Shown: piece by piece, positions 59,874 to 64,000 of the stretch
How the letters are laid out: each line of letters begins with the position of its first letter
How positions within the stretch are numbered: the stretch's first letter is position 1
Assembly (NCBI RefSeq): GCF_900290195.1
Contig: NZ_OLMF01000004.1
Span: 857,501 to 921,500 of the forward strand
Source: Anaerococcus marasmi
GTDB taxonomy: Bacteria > Bacillota > Clostridia > Tissierellales > Peptoniphilaceae
Length of the DNA stretch: 64,000 nt
Reading direction: 5' to 3'
The notes under the pieces: model-generated
What the model saw: only the letters and a program-made list of their open reading frames with translations
What the model was told of the DNA's origin: nothing
The model's database searches: none
Made by a program: the position numbers and the translations under genes

Positions 59874-62219
59874 CTATCCAAATTTCACTATAGTAACACC
59901 GTATCCGCCTTCTTTGTCATCGCCGAAACGGTAATCTTCAATTCTCTTATCTCCTTCTAGAATTTCTCCGACTCCTTTGATTAGGGCGCCAGTTCCTTTT
60001 CCATGAATGATCTTGGCCTTAGAAAGACCTGCAAGCATTGCATCATCAAGGTATTTATCTAGATTTCTCATAGCCTCGTCATATCTTTGTCCCCTAAGGT
60101 CTAGGGTTGGAGAGATATGCATGGCTTTTTTAGTATTATACACTTTTCTGATGTTTTTTTCTGTTTGATTGTCGCCTTTAATCTTTGTTACGTTTTTGAT
60201 ATTAGAATCCATCTTAAGGATGCCCATTTGTACCTTGATATTTCCCTTCTTATCAGGGGCTTCGATTACTTCTGCCTTTTCGTTAAGTCCTGCTATTAGG
60301 ACAGTGTCCCCCACCTTTAGACTATCTGGTGCGTCCTTAGATTCTTTAGCATAAAGGCCTTCCTCTTTTCTTTCGATTCTTCCTTCTTTGTATTCATGCC
60401 TAATTTTGTTTAGAGACCTATCTATGTCGGAAGTATTGGCATTTCTTGATCTTTTGGCTTCTTTGAGCATGTCTTGACTTCTCTTATTTGCCTTATCTAG
60501 GATGCTGTTAGCCTTATCCTCGGCCTCTCTTAGGATATCTTCTTCCTTCTGATCAAGTCTTTTAGATTTTTCCTTAAGCTCATTTCTAATTTTAGCTATT
60601 TCTCTCTTATAGCTTTCTATTTCCCTATTCTTATCTTCAATTTCCTTCTTATCTTCTTCGATTTCTGCAAGGATTTTGTTGATATTTTTGGTATCATCTC
60701 CTATAAGATTTTTGGCATTGTTTAAAATTTCGTAAGGAAGACCAAGTCTTTTGGAAATCTCAAAGGCGTTGGACTTACCTGGAGTTCCTATTTCAAGCTT
60801 GTAGGTTGGAGAAAGTGTATCGACATCAAATTCTACAGATGCATTCATAACACCAGAAGTCTCTACAGCATAGTATTTTAGCTCGCTGTAATGGGTTGTA
60901 GAAAAGGTCATAACTTTCTTTTGAGTCAAGGAATTAAGGATAGAAATAGCAAGGGCTGCTCCTTCTACCGGATCTGTTCCTGAACCAATCTCATCTAAGA
61001 GAACCAAGGAGTTTTCTGTAGAGTTTTTCAATATATCGACGATGTTGGTTAGGGATGCAGAAAAAGTCGATAGACTCATCTCTATAGACTGGGTATCTCC
61101 TATGTCTAGGAAAATATCATCGAAGACACAAAGCTTACTTCCCTCGTAGGCTGGTATGAAAAGGGCAGTCTGAGCCATTGCACTTATTAGTCCTACAGTC
61201 TTAAGACTTACAGTCTTACCTCCCGTATTTGGCCCTGTGATAATCAAAGTAGTATAGTCTCCCCCGATTCTTACATCAATTGGCACAACCTTGCCAGGAA
61301 GGAGGGGGTGTCTTGCTGATTTTAAATCGAGGGTCTTTTTATCTGTAATTATAGGAAGGCTATACTCATTTTCTATGGCAAATCTAGACTTTGCTTGGAG
61401 GAAATCAATCCTTGCTATCAACTTCTGATTTTCTAGTAATTCTACATCGAAGCCTTGGGCAAGTCTAGAAAGTCTATCGAGGATTCTTCTGATTTCATCT
61501 TCTTCCTTAATCTCTAGGTCTCTAAGCTGATTGTTAAGCTCTACTATGGCGCCTGGTTCTATAAAAAGAGTGTTTCCAGAAGATGATTTGTCGTGGACGA
61601 TTCCCCCGATCAAGGCACGCTTATTAGTCTTTACAGGAACTACATACCTTCCATCTCTTACTGATACTACCTTATCTTGGAGGGCGTCTTCGTATTTGGA
61701 ATTTGTAATATAAGAATTTAGCTTAATCCTTATATCTGCTTCCTTCCTTTGCTTTTGACGTCTAATATTTCTAAGGGTAGATGAGGCAGAATCAGCTATT
61801 TCCTCCTCGTTTATTATAGACCTATCGATTTCGTTTTTGAGAAAATCATTGATTGAGATTCTAGAAAAAATATCTCCTATCTTCCTATCTTCGATATTTT
61901 TCCCATAATCTTTTAGATATTCACTCACCCTTAGTAGGTCAAGGACTCTTAAGAGCTCTCCTGGATCGAGTATGCCATTTTTCCTAATATAGGCAACAAT
62001 TTCTGTAAGATCATAGAGACCAAATAGATCTATGTTTCCATTTTTCCTAATCACATCGACCATAGCAGAAGTCTCGTAAAGCTCTTCTCTTATATAATTT
62101 ATATCATCATAAGGTCTTAGATTGAGGATCTGATCCTTTACAAGATTTGACCTCGCACATCCAGCAAGTCTTTCTAGAATCTTGTCATATTCTAAAACCT
62201 TTAAGCTTTTTTCTTGCAT
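59874..62219 (-). CDS. mutS2: Endonuclease MutS2
   Basis: 781 residues. Walker A GPNTGGKTVSLKT near 325-337, ATPase segments LVLLDEIGSGTDPVEGAALA and STTHYSELKYYA, a long coiled coil (about 515-600) and a C-terminal Smr domain (TLDLRGQRYDEAMRNLDKYL, IIHGKGTGALIKGV). Acts on recombination intermediates or stalled ribosomes rather than mismatch repair. Overlaps the U32 gene by one base. Confidence 0.95.
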   Translation of the reverse strand: MQEKSLKVLEYDKILERLAGCARSNLVKDQILNLRPYDDINYIREELYETSAMVDVIRKNGNIDLFGLYDLTEIVAYIRKNGILDPGELLRVLDLLRVSEYLKDYGKNIEDRKIGDIFSRISINDFLKNEIDRSIINEEEIADSASSTLRNIRRQKQRKEADIRIKLNSYITNSKYEDALQDKVVSVRDGRYVVPVKTNKRALIGGIVHDKSSSGNTLFIEPGAIVELNNQLRDLEIKEEDEIRRILDRLSRLAQGFDVELLENQKLIARIDFLQAKSRFAIENEYSLPIITDKKTLDLKSARHPLLPGKVVPIDVRIGGDYTTLIITGPNTGGKTVSLKTVGLISAMAQTALFIPAYEGSKLCVFDDIFLDIGDTQSIEMSLSTFSASLTNIVDILKNSTENSLVLLDEIGSGTDPVEGAALAISILNSLTQKKVMTFSTTHYSELKYYAVETSGVMNASVEFDVDTLSPTYKLEIGTPGKSNAFEISKRLGLPYEILNNAKNLIGDDTKNINKILAEIEEDKKEIEDKNREIESYKREIAKIRNELKEKSKRLDQKEEDILREAEDKANSILDKANKRSQDMLKEAKRSRNANTSDIDRSLNKIRHEYKEGRIERKEEGLYAKESKDAPDSLKVGDTVLIAGLNEKAEVIEAPDKKGNIKVQMGILKMDSNIKNVTKIKGDNQTEKNIRKVYNTKKAMHISPTLDLRGQRYDEAMRNLDKYLDDAMLAGLSKAKIIHGKGTGALIKGVGEILEGDKRIEDYRFGDDKEGGYGVTIVKFG

Positions 62220-64000
62220 TAAATAATACCTCTATCGTAATTTAGATTGTTAGTTTCTTTTCTGTCTTGATAATCTCTTATATCTTCATCCGAAAATACC
62301 TGAACTAGGAGGGATATATCAGTAGTAAAGTTTCTCCTATCTACCTTGGAAGCCTTGGATGGATAGATCCTACTTATGCCTTCTCTTCTTATTATCTTAA
62401 GCCTATCTCCATTTTCATTTACCATTTCTCCATTTCTAAAGTTACAGGTCGGGCATCCCTTAAGCCCGCACTTTTTTATAGTAGAAAATGGACAGTGGAC
62501 CATATTCATAAGCTCAATTCTTCCGAAGGCCAAGGCTTCTACATCAAAGTATCTGCCGTTTTGATTTATAGAATCAAATGTCGCTTCTACAGATGATGAA
62601 GTCATCTCGGCAAACTTATCGTAAAAAGCATAGGTAAATTTATTGAAGACATTTAGGTATCTGCCTATCCTAATTTTTATATTATTTTCCCTGAATTTAT
62701 CAACAAAGGCAAGGTCTCTATAGTTATTGAAAACTACCCCCTTGATAGATCTTTCCTTAATGAAGGCTATAAGCTCATCTATATCGTAGTCCGTGTGGGA
62801 ATTAAGGATTAGATAAAGACTAAGGCCAGCATATTTCTCATCATATTCTTCTAGGTAAATATTATCGAAGTCTTTTAAAAGACTTGGACTTATATTAGTA
62901 TTTTTAAGCTCCGCATTTACTTCTTTCTTGTGGTTTTTCTTTTTGCCAACTCCAGGGATTTCTATATCTATCTCATCTCTCCTAAAGGATTTGAGGATTT
63001 CCTCTTTAAGCTTAGCAGATCCTTCTCTTCTTAGTCTGTTGATGTCCTTTTTTCTAATGAAGACATCAGGGTCCATGACTATATTAATTTGCCTTGCCTT
63101 GTAGATATCGTCCCCAAACTTGCTTAAATTTTCCCTAAAGTCTTCTTCTGAAAGAGAAATCTTCTTAGCCCTTTCTAGATTGTCATCTATACTTAGGCTA
63201 ATTGACTTATCTTCATAGGTCATGGTAATCTCTGCAGGCTCTCCTACCTTGGCCCTAAAGTCAATTCTTATCGGAAGATTTTTATATTCTCCTAGAGCCT
63301 TTTCTAAGTTACTGCCTATCTTTTGAGAATTTAGAATATATACATCAGAGCCTTCCTTGGCGTCTGGATATTGGCCTAGATAAGTTTTAGAGTTTTTCTT
63401 TAGATTTTCGGTCAAGGTATAGGGTAATTTCTTGCCCTTATCTGTGATTATCTCTAGATTATCTCCTATAAGAAGGTCGGATGAATTAATAAAGTACTTT
63501 TTACTTCCTTCTTTGATGACTTTACCCACAGACCTATGCTTGGCATCAGATGAAAGTCTTACATAATCACTCTTTTGTCCAAAGATAAAACCCTTGGTGT
63601 AGCCTCTGTTTGATATATCTCTCAAATCATTTTTGTCGTAAGAATTTTTATCTATCTTATCCTTATAGCTTTTTACACTTGTATAGACATATTCTGGGCT
63701 TTTCATCCTACCTTCGATCTTGAAGCAATCTATGCCAAGGTCTACTAACTGGTCGATTTGATCTATGACATTTAAATCTCTCATATTTAGGAAATAATCA
63801 TCAGCCAAAGTTTTCCCATCTGCTATAAGGGAGTATTTTTGCCTACAAATACCAGCACATCTACCCCTGTTAGCGGAACGCGCTCCAAAATATGAGCTCA
63901 TCAAACATTCTCCAGAGTATGACACGCACAAGGACCCGTGGACGAAAACTTCCTTTTCTACAGGAAGGGTAGCAATCTTTCTAAGCTCTTCGATTGGGGT
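62219..64000 (-). CDS. U32 family peptidase (5' end beyond the window)
   Basis: At least 594 codons; the frame runs open through 64000 (TPIEELRKIATLP and VFVHGSLCVSYSGECLMS at the right edge), so a start inside the window is wrong. SGECLMSSYFGARSANRGRC with CAGICRQKY is the U32 core, SLIADGK and FKIEGRMKSPEYV follow, and a late Cys cluster (CPFSTIKKCGLKGCPTC) resembles the DUF3656-type C-terminal part. Related to 23S/tRNA hydroxylation proteins (RlhA/TrhP) as well as collagenase-like proteins; substrate not certain. Confidence 0.88.
   Translation of the reverse strand, partial: TPIEELRKIATLPVEKEVFVHGSLCVSYSGECLMSSYFGARSANRGRCAGICRQKYSLIADGKTLADDYFLNMRDLNVIDQIDQLVDLGIDCFKIEGRMKSPEYVYTSVKSYKDKIDKNSYDKNDLRDISNRGYTKGFIFGQKSDYVRLSSDAKHRSVGKVIKEGSKKYFINSSDLLIGDNLEIITDKGKKLPYTLTENLKKNSKTYLGQYPDAKEGSDVYILNSQKIGSNLEKALGEYKNLPIRIDFRAKVGEPAEITMTYEDKSISLSIDDNLERAKKISLSEEDFRENLSKFGDDIYKARQINIVMDPDVFIRKKDINRLRREGSAKLKEEILKSFRRDEIDIEIPGVGKKKNHKKEVNAELKNTNISPSLLKDFDNIYLEEYDEKYAGLSLYLILNSHTDYDIDELIAFIKERSIKGVVFNNYRDLAFVDKFRENNIKIRIGRYLNVFNKFTYAFYDKFAEMTSSSVEATFDSINQNGRYFDVEALAFGRIELMNMVHCPFSTIKKCGLKGCPTCNFRNGEMVNENGDRLKIIRREGISRIYPSKASKVDRRNFTTDISLLVQVFSDEDIRDYQDRKETNNLNYDRGII

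Overview
The window is AT-rich DNA from a low-GC anaerobic Firmicute. The strict-anaerobe Rnf complex, the gene families and the codon use fit the Tissierellia / Peptoniphilaceae (Anaerococcus-like). That placement is inferred; the 16S gene at 54433-55958 would settle it.

Positions 1-26400 are the right-hand part of an integrated siphophage-type prophage; its tail, lysis and left attachment regions lie outside the window. Transcription is mostly leftward (minus strand). The early and replication genes run from 23 kb to 10 kb: a small-protein cluster, YqaJ exonuclease, RecT, replisome organiser, SSB and a DUF1064 nuclease. A late regulator (9725-10195) precedes a strong promoter that is followed at once by a terminator. 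The packaging and head-neck-tail module follows: GIY-YIG endonuclease, terminase small and large, portal, minor capsid, phage tRNA-Trp, scaffold, capsid, four neck proteins, tail tube and a tail chaperone cut by the window edge. The lysogeny arm at 23.1-26.4 kb is rightward: CI-type S24 repressor with three matching operators, a membrane DUF4041/GIY-YIG protein and a tyrosine integrase ending about 70 bp from a host tRNA-Leu. A separately promoted zinc-ribbon DUF4145-like gene (21788-22453) sits against the flow. Two small phage genes appear frameshifted.

Positions 26400-48400 are host chromosome. tRNA-Leu and tRNA-His are followed by recX and a small GIY-YIG gene on plus. On minus, a probable nine-gene operon starting at about 36.8 kb carries NusG-domain II, Gx-type transporter, radC, mreB, mreC, mreD, a very long PBP2, a MinD-like protein without a P-loop, and a short RNase E/G. 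Upstream of it lies rnfCDGEAB with its own promoter and terminator, then polA-coaE-lytic transglycosylase, then two membrane glycosylation genes.

Positions 48600-56300 hold a tRNA and rRNA region read leftward: tandem promoters, 16S, tRNA-Ala, 23S, 5S and eleven more tRNAs. The spacers carry several copies of a two-hairpin repeat, and some tRNA ends are partly duplicated around structured spacers. The 23S gene carries a roughly 305-nt intervening sequence with complementary ends, which itself contains an inverted copy of the repeat. These are the most unusual features of the window.

Positions 56360-64000 are an operon of a U32 peptidase (cut by the window edge), mutS2, argS, a membrane protein and a TPR protein.
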